From: Cellulomonas sp.
GTDB lineage: Bacteria; Actinomycetota; Actinomycetes; Actinomycetales; Cellulomonadaceae
Length of the DNA: 50,493 nt
Direction: 5' to 3'
NCBI GenBank assembly: GCA_017882855.1
Contig: JADGOR010000005.1
Span: forward strand, 1-50,493
Under the pieces are notes generated by a model. The model made no database searches. It worked only from the letters and a program-made list of their open reading frames with translations, and had not been told where the DNA came from. A program made the translations under genes and the position numbers. This document shows positions 17,701 through 26,249 of the stretch, piece after piece; positions within the stretch are counted from its first letter, which is position 1, and the number at the start of each line of letters is the position of its first letter.

Positions 17701-19196
17701 TCGATCCCGGCAAGCACCAGGAGCGACTCGGCGTTGCGGCGCATCCGGGTGGCGAGGTGGTCCAGCCTGAACAGGTTGCCCAGCGTGTCCGGGTCCTCTT
17801 CGGCGCGCTCGAGCTGGTCGAGGAAGCCGAGCTGCCGGTTGAGCAGGACCTGGTCGCGCCGAGCCACGTTGACGAACATCTCAGCGATGGAACCACGCAG
17901 GGCGGCTTGCTCCTGGGCGATCCGGACAGTGGTCTCGTTCACGCCGTTGAACGCTGCGGCGAGCCGGCCCACTTCGTCGTTGGACTCGACCGGAATCCTG
18001 GTGAGCTCGATGTCCGGTCCTTGACCCGGGACCGACACCTGCTCGACAAGGCGTGGCAGGTCCTCCTCGACCTTCGCGGTCGCGGCCGTCAGGCGGCGCA
18101 GCGGGCGGATGATGAGGCGGGCGGTGGCCAGGGCGATGAGGGTCGAGGCGCCGAGGATGCCCAGGGTTGCGGCAATAGTGCCGAGCATGTTCCGCACCGC
18201 GTTGCTCGCAGCCAACGATGCCTGGTCGTTGGCGCGTGTCCACAAGTCCCCGCGCAATTTGTCGAGGGCAGCGGTCTCCTTGTCGGCCTGGCCGCGGAAG
18301 TCGATCTCGCGGAGCTGCTGCAGGTTGGCGACCGTGCCCGCGGCGATCTGCGTGCGCGAGAGCTCGAAGGACAGGAAGGGTGAGCCGGTGAGCGACGCAC
18401 CGAGGTCGGGAAGCGCGAGCGCGGGGTCCTGGAACTGCGCGAGCTGGGTCTTGGCGGCTCCATGGATGATATCGCTCGCTGCGAAGGTAAGGACCGCAAG
18501 CTGGCGCTGCTGGGGCTCGAGGTCCTGAACCGTTGCCACGCCGAGCCGCAGCATCTCCAGACCGATGACCTTGTCCTGCTCCAGGTACTCGACGACGTTG
18601 TCGGCAGCCGCGGTCGAGGCGAGCGACAGGGCGACGTCGCTGTTGGCGACCGATGTGGCCGAGCGCTGCAAGAACTGGATCTGCGCGGTGATCAAGGTCG
18701 TGTAGTCACCACGGATGTTCGCGAGATTCGCGGTCGCCACGGTGTCCACCCGTCCGCGGAGCGCGACGAGCTTTTGCAGCTCGGTCTGGGCGTCGGTTGC
18801 GGCGGTCCGAACAGTCGGATCGAGGAGGGTGTACTCGACGGTCGTGATGTCACGAGTGAATCGCGAGACCGCGGTATTCGTCGACCCACGCGAAGCGGTG
18901 ACGGCGGCGAGCTTCTCGGCGGCCGCGTCCACCTGGGCCCCGTTGGTCGACACGTTGATGGTGCTGTGGCTGGGGTTCGGGTCTACGAAGATGATCGAGG
19001 TGTCTCGCTCGAGCTGCAGCGCCGCTACCACGTCTCGCGACTCGCCCAGGGAAATCAACAGGCTCTGGACTGCGGCAGCACGCTGGGACTGGTCCCGGGC
19101 TTGGGCAGAGATGACTCCGGCGGCCACGAACAGCACGAGGAGCGGCATGGCAAGGACCGCAAGGATCTTCCCGCGAATGCCGAGCCTGCGGAGCAT
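14748..19196 (-). CDS. cvnA: Conservon sensor histidine kinase CvnA with very long tail
   Basis: This is a 1482-residue membrane sensor kinase. TM1 is at about 10-32. A NIT-like extracytoplasmic sensor helix bundle spans about 35-320, TM2 about 335-357, and a HAMP-like linker follows. The kinase core includes LFRLDHLATRMRRNAESLLVLAG in the place of the histidine-bearing helix, the N box ELLENATVFS, and G boxes DHGLGMS and LGLYVVGRIA (about 540-650). The remaining 820 or so residues are low-complexity, rich in Pro, Glu, Ala and Ser, with three 15-residue repeats, a basic patch FRRVFGRRK and a conserved-looking end DAEQVRSLLASFQSG. The ATG at 19196 has AAGGGG five bases before it. It is the first gene of cvnABCD. 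Confidence 0.93.
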   Translation of the reverse strand: MLRRLGIRGKILAVLAMPLLVLFVAAGVISAQARDQSQRAAAVQSLLISLGESRDVVAALQLERDTSIIFVDPNPSHSTINVSTNGAQVDAAAEKLAAVTASRGSTNTAVSRFTRDITTVEYTLLDPTVRTAATDAQTELQKLVALRGRVDTVATANLANIRGDYTTLITAQIQFLQRSATSVANSDVALSLASTAAADNVVEYLEQDKVIGLEMLRLGVATVQDLEPQQRQLAVLTFAASDIIHGAAKTQLAQFQDPALALPDLGASLTGSPFLSFELSRTQIAAGTVANLQQLREIDFRGQADKETAALDKLRGDLWTRANDQASLAASNAVRNMLGTIAATLGILGASTLIALATARLIIRPLRRLTAATAKVEEDLPRLVEQVSVPGQGPDIELTRIPVESNDEVGRLAAAFNGVNETTVRIAQEQAALRGSIAEMFVNVARRDQVLLNRQLGFLDQLERAEEDPDTLGNLFRLDHLATRMRRNAESLLVLAGIDSGRRIRGQMTLSNVIRTASSEIEHYERVQLALPIDPSMLGHNALASAHLMAELLENATVFSEPGTPVEVETAMDDLSVTVTIADHGLGMSNDELAAANEKISSVSAGDVLGTQRLGLYVVGRIAQRLNASVVLSKSQAGSGTLATITFPRTLFLAEEHREIHVPGAAAASAQTPFVPAGDIYAPQIRRDAPLEPLEPLESFGQATATGLPTRDHAAADLPARRAAAETSVEPEPPLVKAVNLADLTDGQTELGLPRRRTRADDGSPITAVPISEADLAAGRHVLPALPSLAGWSPDGVFDSTTPAPDAASRAGMFSGFRSRRGAAQAGTESAEEVPFQPVMIPSSTPLVPVVEKRSEPSEPSLPVPTMSTPEPEPQPEPQPAEVEEWSAAAAATTASTSIGHHVADDTFDGAPSGVTAEPGLGFETTSGASAQPEEPEFQGAGFGEQEPPPFVVPGLEPDDDYDVTPFEAEFGRASEATPTQGDEVAAAGADFGARNAVDDHHAPSSGAVALEPSAFPVFDGSSFAEAAYGVDSAPEVPIQYESYPPAEAASYPSPNAYVEYPRESPVPSAEPSPAFGGSSEAAESHATALPAGPGFSEILVGAPTAPKPGFFRRVFGRRKQVPSVTPAPPALDDFSAIVRPGPVAAGTRTAQPVVAAPPTPAWASDEAVKAYPAPETEPAESVLSAYPAPETQPTESAFSAYPAPETQPTESAFSAYPAPPAASAYPVAPAPAAQSAYVPPPPAPPAESLYPVYPAAWTPQAYEPPVFESTPAPIPEPSPYAATYGADELSQRPYEPVEFPTTSPAFTPAPTGSGAMPYAPHDGDGSGARPYKPTFVPDFAPIGSMASDAARMLAERSDIAQQALSEFSQLSSYRPSTVDGGRTALKRRVPAAVPETPLIATHPAAVAAGGAVSTASEPREARDAEQVRSLLASFQSGSSRGRRAAHIAPGTPSAEGAPNLGNDPSGGYSAGLDPSESASRG
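15541..15690. repeat. Three 45-bp tandem repeats in cvnA
   Basis: Units 15541-15585 and 15586-15630 differ by one base; the third, 15631-15675, is more diverged and a partial fourth follows. Each encodes a 15-residue unit such as AYPAPETQPTESAFS in the disordered kinase tail. The near identity of two copies suggests a recent duplication. Confidence 0.9.
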
Positions 19197-19395
19197 GGCT
19201 ACCCCTTCTCCCACCCTGCCGACGCCGCCCGAGCAGCAAGTCGCCGACGGTCACACAACGATCGATCGTAAAAGCCTCATCGGCCTCCACGTCTCCGACC
19301 ATTAGTGATCAGGAGAACAATGTCTCACTCAGGAGACCGCGATGTGAGCCGGCCACGTACCAGGGCGGACCCGCCCCTGAGGCATCACGCGACCG
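19197..19395. promoter_or_regulatory. Divergent promoter region cvnA / quinone oxidoreductase
   Basis: These 199 bases contain no gene. A perfect 12-bp palindrome ACGATCGATCGT (19258-19269) overlaps TACGAT (minus strand, 19265-19270), a possible -10 box for cvnA, leaving a leader of about 60 bases. The -10 of the oxidoreductase, TAGTGT, lies at 19396-19401. Confidence 0.4.
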
Positions 19396-19408
19396 TAGTG
19401 TTGTGCTT

Positions 19409-20386
19409 GTGCACGCCATCACAGCACGACCCCGAGGCTCTCGGGAAGCCCTGCCGGAGGCCGGGTTCCCCTCCCCCGTGCCAGGGCCCACCGAAGTGCT
19501 CATCGAGGTGGCTGCCGCCGGTGTCAACCGCGCTGACCTGCTGCAACGCGCCGGACAGTACCCACCACCCCCTGGCGCGTCGCCCATTCTCGGGCTCGAG
19601 GTCTCCGGCGTGGTCACCGCCGTCGGGAGCCAGGTCCACGGGTGGGTCGAGGGGGATGCCGTGGCGGCCCTCCTTGCCGGTGGCGGCTACGCCGAGCAGG
19701 TGTGCGTCCCCGCGTCACAACTTCACCCGCTCCCCGCGTCCGTAGACCTCATCGACGCGGCCGCCCTTCCCGAGGCAGCAGCGACCTCGTGGGTCAGCCT
19801 GGTGGGCGCCGGCGGCTTGCGACCAGGGGACGCGGTGCTGGTGCACGGCGGGTCCGGCGGCGTCGGGACGTTCGCGATCCAGCTCGCCGCGGCACTCGGC
19901 GCCCGAGTGCTGACCACGGCCGGCGGGCCGGCTCGCTGCCGGCGGTGCCTCGAGCTCGGCGCCGACGTCGCGATCGATCACCGGAGCGAGGAGTTCGTCT
20001 CCCGGGTGCTCGAGGAGACCGACGGGCGCGGCGCCGACGTCGTGCTCGACGTGATCGGCGCCGACTACCTGGCGCGGAACCTGGCCGCGGTCGCGGTCGG
20101 TGGGCGGATCGTCGTCATCGGCCTGCAGCGCGGAGCGCGCGCCGAGCTCGATCTCGCCACCCTGCTCGCCAAGCGGGCGAGCATCATCGGCACGACGCTC
20201 CGATCGAGGTCCGCGGCCGAGAAGGCCGCCATCGTCGCCGACGTCACCGAGCACGTCTGGCCACTCCTCGAGGCCGGCACCATCCACCCGGTGATCCACG
20301 CCCGCCTGCCACTCGACCAGGCCGATCGGGCGCACGAGATGCTGCGCACTGGCGAAGCCTTCGGCAAGGTCCTACTGATCCCCTGA
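19409..20386 (+). CDS. Zinc-independent NAD(P)H:quinone oxidoreductase (QOR family)
   Basis: This is a 325-residue medium-chain dehydrogenase/reductase. The N-terminal GroES-like fold contains AAAGVNRADLLQRAGQYPPPPG, the hallmark of the quinone oxidoreductase branch. The Rossmann fold has VHGGSGGVGTFAIQLA for NADPH. The catalytic zinc ligands of alcohol dehydrogenases are absent, as expected for this branch. The likely reaction is NADPH-dependent reduction of quinones or enones in the cytoplasm. The GTG at 19409 lies seven bases after TAGTGT and fits a leaderless message; GTG 19403 is in frame. It diverges from cvnA. Confidence 0.9.
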   Translation: MHAITARPRGSREALPEAGFPSPVPGPTEVLIEVAAAGVNRADLLQRAGQYPPPPGASPILGLEVSGVVTAVGSQVHGWVEGDAVAALLAGGGYAEQVCVPASQLHPLPASVDLIDAAALPEAAATSWVSLVGAGGLRPGDAVLVHGGSGGVGTFAIQLAAALGARVLTTAGGPARCRRCLELGADVAIDHRSEEFVSRVLEETDGRGADVVLDVIGADYLARNLAAVAVGGRIVVIGLQRGARAELDLATLLAKRASIIGTTLRSRSAAEKAAIVADVTEHVWPLLEAGTIHPVIHARLPLDQADRAHEMLRTGEAFGKVLLIP

Positions 20387-20391
20387 CACCC

Positions 20392-20492
20392 GCGCGCGGG
20401 CGAGACGCCGCGCGGTCGATGTCGGGCTGGGCGCACGGCGTCAGAGTGCGGCCGGGCATGGCGCGCCGCAGGCGCGCGGGCGAGACGCCGCG
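20392..20492. repeat. 21-bp direct repeat in a convergent intergenic region
   Basis: The 21 bases from 20392 to 20412 (beginning GCGCGCGGGCGAGACG) recur exactly at 20472-20492 in the 122-base gap between two convergent genes. Confidence 0.8.
20461..20477. terminator. Hairpin between convergent genes
   Basis: A 7-bp stem GCGCGCC/GGCGCGC with loop GCA can serve transcripts from both sides of this convergent gap. Confidence 0.5.
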
Positions 20493-20508
20493 TCCCCGGA
20501 CCGGCTAC

Positions 20509-21741
20509 TCAACGCAGCAGACCCGCCGCCAACGCCGTTGCGAGCGCCGGCGCGAGCGGAAGCCGTGGGATCAGGGTCGCCTGCACCGCGTGGTAGAGGT
20601 CGGCCTTGCCGGCCCAGACGGTACGGGACACCTGGTTGTCGGTGCCCAGCTCGTGCCACCACGAACCCCCCTCGAGATCGAGGTGATACTGCGCGGCGTA
20701 GTCCCACCACAACCGGTACCAGCGGTCGTAGTCGTCCTCGCCGGTCGCGGTGTGCAGGGCGGCCGCGGCGGCGATGCCCTCGCACACCACCCAGTGCATC
20801 CGCTCGCGCACGACCGGCACGCCGTCCCAGTCGATCGTGTAGACGAAGCCCGGCGCGCCGTCGACGTCCCAGCCTTCCTTGATCGCTGCCGCGAAGAGCG
20901 CGGCGGCGTCGGCCAGCATCCACTCCGGGGCCGCCTCGCCTCGCGCTTCCAGGCCGGCACGGAGGTGCAGCGTCAACCGCGCCCACTCGAGCCAGTGCCC
21001 GATGGTCGCGCCGTACGGCCTGAAGGGGTGAGCGGGGGCGTCCTTGTTGTAGTTGAGCAGCGGGTTCCATGCAGCGTCGAAGTGCTCGGGGATGCGCCAT
21101 CCGTTCCCGCGCGCGAAGCCGTGCACGACCCGTTCCACGATCCGGTGCGCCCGGTCCGACCAGAGCCGGTCGCCCGTGACGTCGGCCGCCGCCAGGTACG
21201 CCTCGACGGTGTGCATGTTGGCGTTGACGCCACGGTAGTTCTCGCCGGTCGTGAAGGTGCGGTCCCAGGACTCGACCGACATGCCGGCCTGCTCGTCCCA
21301 GAAGTGCGCAGTCGCGACGGCCAGTGCCTCGTCGAGCAGCTCGCGCGCGCCGGGCCGCCCGGCTGCCGTCGCACTCGCCGAGGCAAGGATCACGAAGGCG
21401 TGCGCGTAGGCGCCCTTGTCGGTCTCGACCGGGCCGCTCGCGTTGACGGAGGCGAACCAGCCGCCGTGCTCGGAGTCACGGAAGACGGTGCGCAACGCAT
21501 TGATCCCGTGGTCGACGAAGGCCGCGGCTCCGGGGCGCCCCATCATCGAGGCGAGGGCGAAGACGTGCGTCATCCGGCAGGTGATCCACAGCTCGGCCGG
21601 ACGATCCACCACCACCGCGCCTTGCTCGTCGAGCCAGCCGAAGCCGCCGGTCGGGAGCGCGGCGGCCCGGCCGAACGAGACGAGTCGGTCCGTCTCGGCC
21701 TCGAGCCAGCGATCGTGGGCGGGAAGGGACAACCAGGTCAT
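20509..21741 (-). CDS. AGE-family sugar epimerase/isomerase
   Basis: This is a 410-residue protein of the N-acylglucosamine 2-epimerase superfamily, whose members form an alpha/alpha barrel and interconvert sugars (GlcNAc/ManNAc epimerases, YihS and mannose isomerases). The motifs ITCRMTHVFALA, KGAYAHAFVILA, VNANMHTVEAYL, GHWLEWARL and GKADLYHAVQA match the barrel helices with the active-site Arg and His residues. The pattern looks closest to aldose-ketose isomerases of the YihS/mannose isomerase type, but the substrate is not certain. The ATG at 21741 has GGAG seven bases upstream and lies 32 bases after the EamA transporter stop, so the two are probably cotranscribed. Confidence 0.85.
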   Translation of the reverse strand: MTWLSLPAHDRWLEAETDRLVSFGRAAALPTGGFGWLDEQGAVVVDRPAELWITCRMTHVFALASMMGRPGAAAFVDHGINALRTVFRDSEHGGWFASVNASGPVETDKGAYAHAFVILASASATAAGRPGARELLDEALAVATAHFWDEQAGMSVESWDRTFTTGENYRGVNANMHTVEAYLAAADVTGDRLWSDRAHRIVERVVHGFARGNGWRIPEHFDAAWNPLLNYNKDAPAHPFRPYGATIGHWLEWARLTLHLRAGLEARGEAAPEWMLADAAALFAAAIKEGWDVDGAPGFVYTIDWDGVPVVRERMHWVVCEGIAAAAALHTATGEDDYDRWYRLWWDYAAQYHLDLEGGSWWHELGTDNQVSRTVWAGKADLYHAVQATLIPRLPLAPALATALAAGLLR

Positions 21742-21773
21742 GACACGCTCCGGCAGCTTGTTCGGGGGTGCGC

Positions 21774-22727
21774 CTACGCTACCGCCCGTCGTCGCGCCAT
21801 CGTGAGCGCGATGGCGCCGGAGACGAGGGTCAGGCCCACCACCTCGAGGGTGCGCGGGATCTGACCGAGCACCACCACGCCGACGATCATCGCCGTCGCC
21901 GGAAGCATGGCCAGCAGGACCGCGAACGTGGCCGCGCTGGTACGGCGCATCACGACCTGGTCGATCGCGTAGGGGATGACCGAGGAGAGGACCGCCACGC
22001 CGACGACGGCGAGCGCCACCGACCACGACGTGACCATCGGTAGCGCCCACCACGCGAGGGCCGGCGTGAACACGATCGCCCCTGCCGCCATCGACATCGA
22101 CAGGTTGGTGACGCCCGACCCGTGCTGCGAGACGCGGCGGCCGATCAGGATGTACCCCGCCCAGAAGGTCGCGGCGAGAGCGATGGCGACCAGCCCGAGC
22201 GTCGCCTCGTGCCCGGCCAGCACTCCCGGCGCGGGGTGCGGGGCGATCGGTCCGCGACTGCCGCTCGCCGGCCGGTCCAGCTCGAGCGTGACGCCCGCGA
22301 GCAGGACGACCCCGACCGCGGCCAGGGCGATCGCGGCCCGCTCGCGCCAACCGCGACCGGTGATCGCACCGACCGCGACCGGGCCGCTGAACTCGATCGC
22401 GACTGCGGTGCCGAGCGGGAGGTAGTGGATGGCCGTGTAGAAGGTGATGTTCATGGCCGCGAGCACGACGCCGAACTCGATCAGGACGCGGAGCTCGTGC
22501 CGCGACCAGGACTGCCGCCACGGTCGGCGCCAGAGGACCAGCACGACGGCCGCGATGACGAGGCGGAGCCAGGCCACCGTCGCGGGCGGCATCACGGCGA
22601 AGAGCCCGATCGCCAGCGCCGCACCGAGGTACTGGGTGAGCCCGGAAGCGAAGAACAGGGCGGGAGCGGGGATGCGGTCCACGGCGTGCGGTGGCCCGCC
22701 CGCCAGGCGTCGTGTGCTGCCCGTCAC
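21774..22727 (-). CDS. EamA-family membrane exporter
   Basis: This is a 317-residue drug/metabolite transporter of the EamA type with ten predicted membrane helices in two repeats; the first repeat starts ALFFASGLTQYLGAALAIGL and the second near GLVAIALAATFWAGYILIG. Conserved proline-rich turns (PYAIDQVVMRR) are present. RhtA-like members export amino acids or other metabolites. The GTG at 22727 lies six bases after TACGCT, a leaderless arrangement. The sugar isomerase follows 32 bases later; a link to sugar export is possible but unproven. Confidence 0.87.
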   Translation of the reverse strand: MTGSTRRLAGGPPHAVDRIPAPALFFASGLTQYLGAALAIGLFAVMPPATVAWLRLVIAAVVLVLWRRPWRQSWSRHELRVLIEFGVVLAAMNITFYTAIHYLPLGTAVAIEFSGPVAVGAITGRGWRERAAIALAAVGVVLLAGVTLELDRPASGSRGPIAPHPAPGVLAGHEATLGLVAIALAATFWAGYILIGRRVSQHGSGVTNLSMSMAAGAIVFTPALAWWALPMVTSWSVALAVVGVAVLSSVIPYAIDQVVMRRTSAATFAVLLAMLPATAMIVGVVVLGQIPRTLEVVGLTLVSGAIALTMARRRAVA

Positions 22728-22836
22728 CGGCCCAGCGTAGGACCCGGCGGCACGCGCGACATCATCGATGCCGGCGGCCACGCCAGCGCATCGTGCTCTC
22801 AGCGACGGGCCGGCTCCAACCTGCGGCAGGGCCGAT

Positions 22837-23736
22837 TCAGTCGATGAGGCTCTGCAGCACCGGGACCGCGCCGTCCTCGTCGATCGAGCCGGTCACCTCA
22901 TCGGCCGCGTCCTTGACGGAGTCGTCGGCGTGCCCCATGGCGACGCCCCGCGCAGCCCACGCGAGCATCTCGATGTCGTTGCGGCCGTCGCCGATGGCCA
23001 CGGTCTTGTCCCGACCGACGCTCAGCCGCTGCCGCAGCACCTCGAGAGCGCTCGCCTTGGAGACGCCCGGCGGGGTGAGGTCGAGCCACGCGGTCCAGCC
23101 GACGGCGTAGGTCACCTCGTGCAGGCCGAGGCGCATCACGAGCTCATGGAAGTCGTCCGGCGTGTGCTCGGGGCTTCGGATCACCACCCGGGTCGCTGGG
23201 GTGGCGCACAGCTCCTCGAAGCTCACCACGGTCTCGATCCCGTGCAGCTCACCCTCCGGGAAGTAGTCGCTGACCCGGAACCCTCGCCCGAGGTCCTCGA
23301 CGCCGTACAGCGCGTCCGGCAGCTCCTTGCGAAGCATCCGCAGCGCAGGTGCCGGGTCGAACGTGACCACCTGGGCCAGCTTGTAGCCGTCCGGGACCAT
23401 CGGGTCGAGGCGAACCGTGACGGCGCCGTTCGAGCAGACCGCCCAACCACGCCGGATACCGAGATGTTGGGCGACCGGCATCATCGCGAGCACCGAGCGT
23501 CCGGTCGCGAGCACCACATGGTGCCGCGCCATCCGGACGTTCTCGACCGCCTCGCGGACCATCGGCGTGATCATCCCGCCATAGGTGAGGAGCGTCCCGT
23601 CGACGTCGAGCGCCACCATGCGCCAGGTGTCGTCGTGCTCGCTCGGGTCGATCGCAAGGAGGTCGAACACGTCCCTGACGGCAGACTCGTGGGCACCCTC
23701 GAACTCGGGCTCGGGGAGGTGCGAGGACGGATTCAT
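22837..23736 (-). CDS. HAD-superfamily phosphatase (Cof type)
   Basis: This is a 299-residue haloacid dehalogenase family hydrolase of subfamily IIB. Motif I is ALDVDGTLL (near 42-50), motif II ATGRS, motif III lysine in GVSKASAL and motif [14 protein letters not shown]. The cap domain lies between motifs II and III. Such enzymes remove phosphate from sugar phosphates or cofactors; the substrate is unknown. The ATG at 23736 overlaps the serS stop (ATGA), so the gene is coupled to serS. Confidence 0.92.
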   Translation of the reverse strand: MNPSSHLPEPEFEGAHESAVRDVFDLLAIDPSEHDDTWRMVALDVDGTLLTYGGMITPMVREAVENVRMARHHVVLATGRSVLAMMPVAQHLGIRRGWAVCSNGAVTVRLDPMVPDGYKLAQVVTFDPAPALRMLRKELPDALYGVEDLGRGFRVSDYFPEGELHGIETVVSFEELCATPATRVVIRSPEHTPDDFHELVMRLGLHEVTYAVGWTAWLDLTPPGVSKASALEVLRQRLSVGRDKTVAIGDGRNDIEMLAWAARGVAMGHADDSVKDAADEVTGSIDEDGAVPVLQSLID

Positions 23737-25010
23737 CGGATCACCGGCTCCAGCATCTCACGGCCGCCCAGGTAGGGGCGCAAACCCACCGGAACCCGTA
23801 CCGAACCGTCGGGTTGCTGGTGGTTCTCCAGGATCGCCACGATCCAGCGGGTCGTGGCCAGGGTCCCGTTCAAAGTGGCGACGGGTCGGGTCTCGCCACC
23901 CTCGGTCCGCTCCCGGATGCCGAGCCGGCGGGCCTGGAAGGTCGTGCAGTTGGACGTCGAGGTCACCTCGAGGTAGCGGGCCTGCGTCGGCAACCACGCC
24001 TCGCAGTCGTACTTCCGCGCGGCACTCAGACCGAGGTCACCGGCCGCGACGTCGATCACCCGGTACGGCAGCTCGACCTTGGCGAGCATCTCCTCTTCCC
24101 AGGCGAGCAGCCGCACGTGCTCGGCCGCGGCCTGCTCCGGCCGGAGGTAGCTGAACATCTCGACCTTGTGGAACTGGTGGACCCGGATGATGCCGCTGGT
24201 GTCCTTGCCGTAGGACCCCGCCTCGCGCCGGTAGCACGCGGACCAGCCGGCGTACCTCAGCGGGCCCGCGCTCAGGTCGAGGATCTCGCCGGCGTGGTAG
24301 CCCGCGAGCGCGACCTCGGACGTGCCGGTCAGGTACAGGTCGTCGGCCTCGAGCCGGTACACCTCGTCGGCGTGCGCACCGAGGAACCCGGTGCCCGCCA
24401 TCACCTCGGGCTTGACCAGAGTGGGCGTGATCACCGGCACGAAGCCGTTGGCCACCGCTTGGTCGATCGCGGCATTGAGCAGGGCGAGCTCGAGCAGCGC
24501 GCCGACGCCGGTCAGGTAGTAGAACCGCGCACCGGCCACCTTGGCGCCGCGCACCGTGTCGATCGCGCCGAGCAGCTCGCCGAGCTCTTGGTGGGAGCGC
24601 GGCTCGAACCCCTCGGCGGCGAAGTCGCGCGGCGTCCCGACCTCCCGCAGCACGACGTAGTTGTCCTCGCCGCCCGCCGGGACGCCCGGCTCGATCGGGT
24701 TCGCCAACCGGTACGCGAGATCGTGCAGCTCGGACTCGGCGTCGTCGGAGGCGGTCTGGGCCGCCTTGACCTGGTCGGCGAGGTGCCGGGCCCGGGTGAG
24801 CAGCGTGGGACGATCCGCGGCGGACGCTCGGGCCACCGAGGTGCTCATTGTCTTCTGCTCGGCACGCAGGTTCTCGAAGGCAGCAATGGCGGTCCGGCGA
24901 CGCGCGTCGGCGTCGAGCACGGCGTCCACCAGGGCCGGGTCGTCGCCGCGGGCCCGCTGGCTGGCACGAACGGCATCAGGGTCATCACGCAGGGCACGAA
25001 GGTCGATCAC
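23733..25010 (-). CDS. serS: Seryl-tRNA synthetase
   Basis: This is a 425-residue class IIa aminoacyl-tRNA synthetase that charges tRNA-Ser with serine. It has the N-terminal coiled-coil arm (about 25-105) that holds the long variable arm of tRNA-Ser, then motif 1 ([15 protein letters not shown]), the serine-binding [10 protein letters not shown], motif 2 ([20 protein letters not shown]) and motif 3 ([17 protein letters not shown]). Length is normal. The GTG at 25010 lies six bases after TACGCT (minus strand, 25017-25022), a leaderless start. The HAD gene downstream overlaps by four bases. Both serine tRNA genes at 11-12.7 kb are its substrates. Confidence 0.98.
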   Translation of the reverse strand: MIDLRALRDDPDAVRASQRARGDDPALVDAVLDADARRRTAIAAFENLRAEQKTMSTSVARASAADRPTLLTRARHLADQVKAAQTASDDAESELHDLAYRLANPIEPGVPAGGEDNYVVLREVGTPRDFAAEGFEPRSHQELGELLGAIDTVRGAKVAGARFYYLTGVGALLELALLNAAIDQAVANGFVPVITPTLVKPEVMAGTGFLGAHADEVYRLEADDLYLTGTSEVALAGYHAGEILDLSAGPLRYAGWSACYRREAGSYGKDTSGIIRVHQFHKVEMFSYLRPEQAAAEHVRLLAWEEEMLAKVELPYRVIDVAAGDLGLSAARKYDCEAWLPTQARYLEVTSTSNCTTFQARRLGIRERTEGGETRPVATLNGTLATTRWIVAILENHQQPDGSVRVPVGLRPYLGGREMLEPVIR

Positions 25011-25107
25011 CCGGTGAGCGTATCGAGCCGAGGCAGACCGCGGGTGCCCCACCTGCGAGGCGGCCTATCTCGATGCACCCGAACCGACCTACCCGTACGG
25101 TTGCGGC

Positions 25108-26229
25108 ATGACGGCGGGGACGTGGCTGGTGGTGGGCCTGGTCGTGCTGATCGGTGCCGCCCTGACCCTTTCTCTCATCCGCTGGCTGGGCTCGGTGCGG
25201 CCGGCTCGGAGCCCGGCGGGCGCGGCCGCCGCGGCCCCCGACTCCTCGTCGGAGGAGACCGAGGACGCACACCGTCCCCTGGTCGCCTTCGTGGTCAACC
25301 CGACGAAGCCGGGCATCCCGGCGTTGCGCGAGGCCGCCGTGCGGGCCTGCGCGGGTCAAGACCTGCCGGCCCCTCTGTGGTTCGAGACCACGCCCGAGGA
25401 CCCGGGTCGCCGGCAGTCCCGCGACGCGGTACGGCGGGGCGCGGACCTGGTCGTCGCCGTCGGTGGTGACGGCACCGTCCGGGGCGTGGCGGAAGGCGTG
25501 GCCAGCTCCGGCATCCCGATGGGCGTGGTGCCGATCGGGACCGGGAACCTGTTCGCGCGCAACGTGGACATCCCGCTCGGCAACGCCGAGAGGGCACTCG
25601 CAGTTGCGCTCACCGGGCGGGACCGCGCCGTCGACATCGCGTGGCTCGAGATCGAGCGGGCGAACGGAGCCATCGACGAGAGCGAGCACCTCTTCCTCGT
25701 GATCGCAGGCCTCGGCTTCGACGCCCGGATGGTCGCCGGGACGGATGAGAACCTCAAGAAGTGGGTCGGTTGGCTGGCCTACTTCTTCAGTGCTGTCCGG
25801 CATCTGCATGGCCCGCGGATGCACGTCCAGATGGTGGTCGACGAGCGCGCGAGCCGACCGCTGAAGCTGCGCAGCCTGATGATCGGCAACTGCGGCAAGC
25901 TCCCGGGCGGCCTGACCCTGATGCCCGACGCCCTGGTGGACGACGGGTGGCTGGACGTCGCCGCGATCGACACCCGCGGCGGGATCCTGGGCTGGGGGCA
26001 GCTCTTCGGCGAGGTCGTGCTGCAGGGCTTCGGGGTGCAGTCCCGGCTCCGGGCCCGAGTCGGCCGGATGGACCACGTGCGCGGCCGGCAGGTCGTCGCA
26101 CGGGTCGATCACCCGGTCCACGTCCAGGTCGACGGCGATGTGCTCGGCAAGGCGAGTCGCGTCCGGGCCCGGGTCGATCCGGGGGCCCTCATCATCCGGG
26201 TGCCGGACGTCGAGGATGCCCGGGCCTGA
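25108..26229 (+). CDS. Diacylglycerol-kinase-like lipid kinase, membrane-anchored
   Basis: This is a 373-residue lipid kinase of the DAGK catalytic family. An N-terminal membrane helix (about 6-25) and an Ala/Pro/Ser linker precede the catalytic domain, which begins VAFVVNPTKPG. The nucleotide-binding GGDGT is at 119-123, followed by PIGTGNLFARN, both diagnostic. The C-terminal beta domain ends in VHVQVDGDVLG. It should phosphorylate a membrane lipid such as diacylglycerol using ATP at the inner face. The ATG at 25108 lies six bases after TACGGT. It diverges from serS across 97 bases. Confidence 0.92.
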   Translation: MTAGTWLVVGLVVLIGAALTLSLIRWLGSVRPARSPAGAAAAAPDSSSEETEDAHRPLVAFVVNPTKPGIPALREAAVRACAGQDLPAPLWFETTPEDPGRRQSRDAVRRGADLVVAVGGDGTVRGVAEGVASSGIPMGVVPIGTGNLFARNVDIPLGNAERALAVALTGRDRAVDIAWLEIERANGAIDESEHLFLVIAGLGFDARMVAGTDENLKKWVGWLAYFFSAVRHLHGPRMHVQMVVDERASRPLKLRSLMIGNCGKLPGGLTLMPDALVDDGWLDVAAIDTRGGILGWGQLFGEVVLQGFGVQSRLRARVGRMDHVRGRQVVARVDHPVHVQVDGDVLGKASRVRARVDPGALIIRVPDVEDARA

Positions 26230-26249
26230 CACCGTGCCGGCGATCGCGC

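Noticed and set aside
18462-19271. A 269-residue plus-strand frame within cvnA
   Set aside because: It is antisense to the CvnA sensor domain and has no recognisable features; high GC content produces such frames throughout the window.
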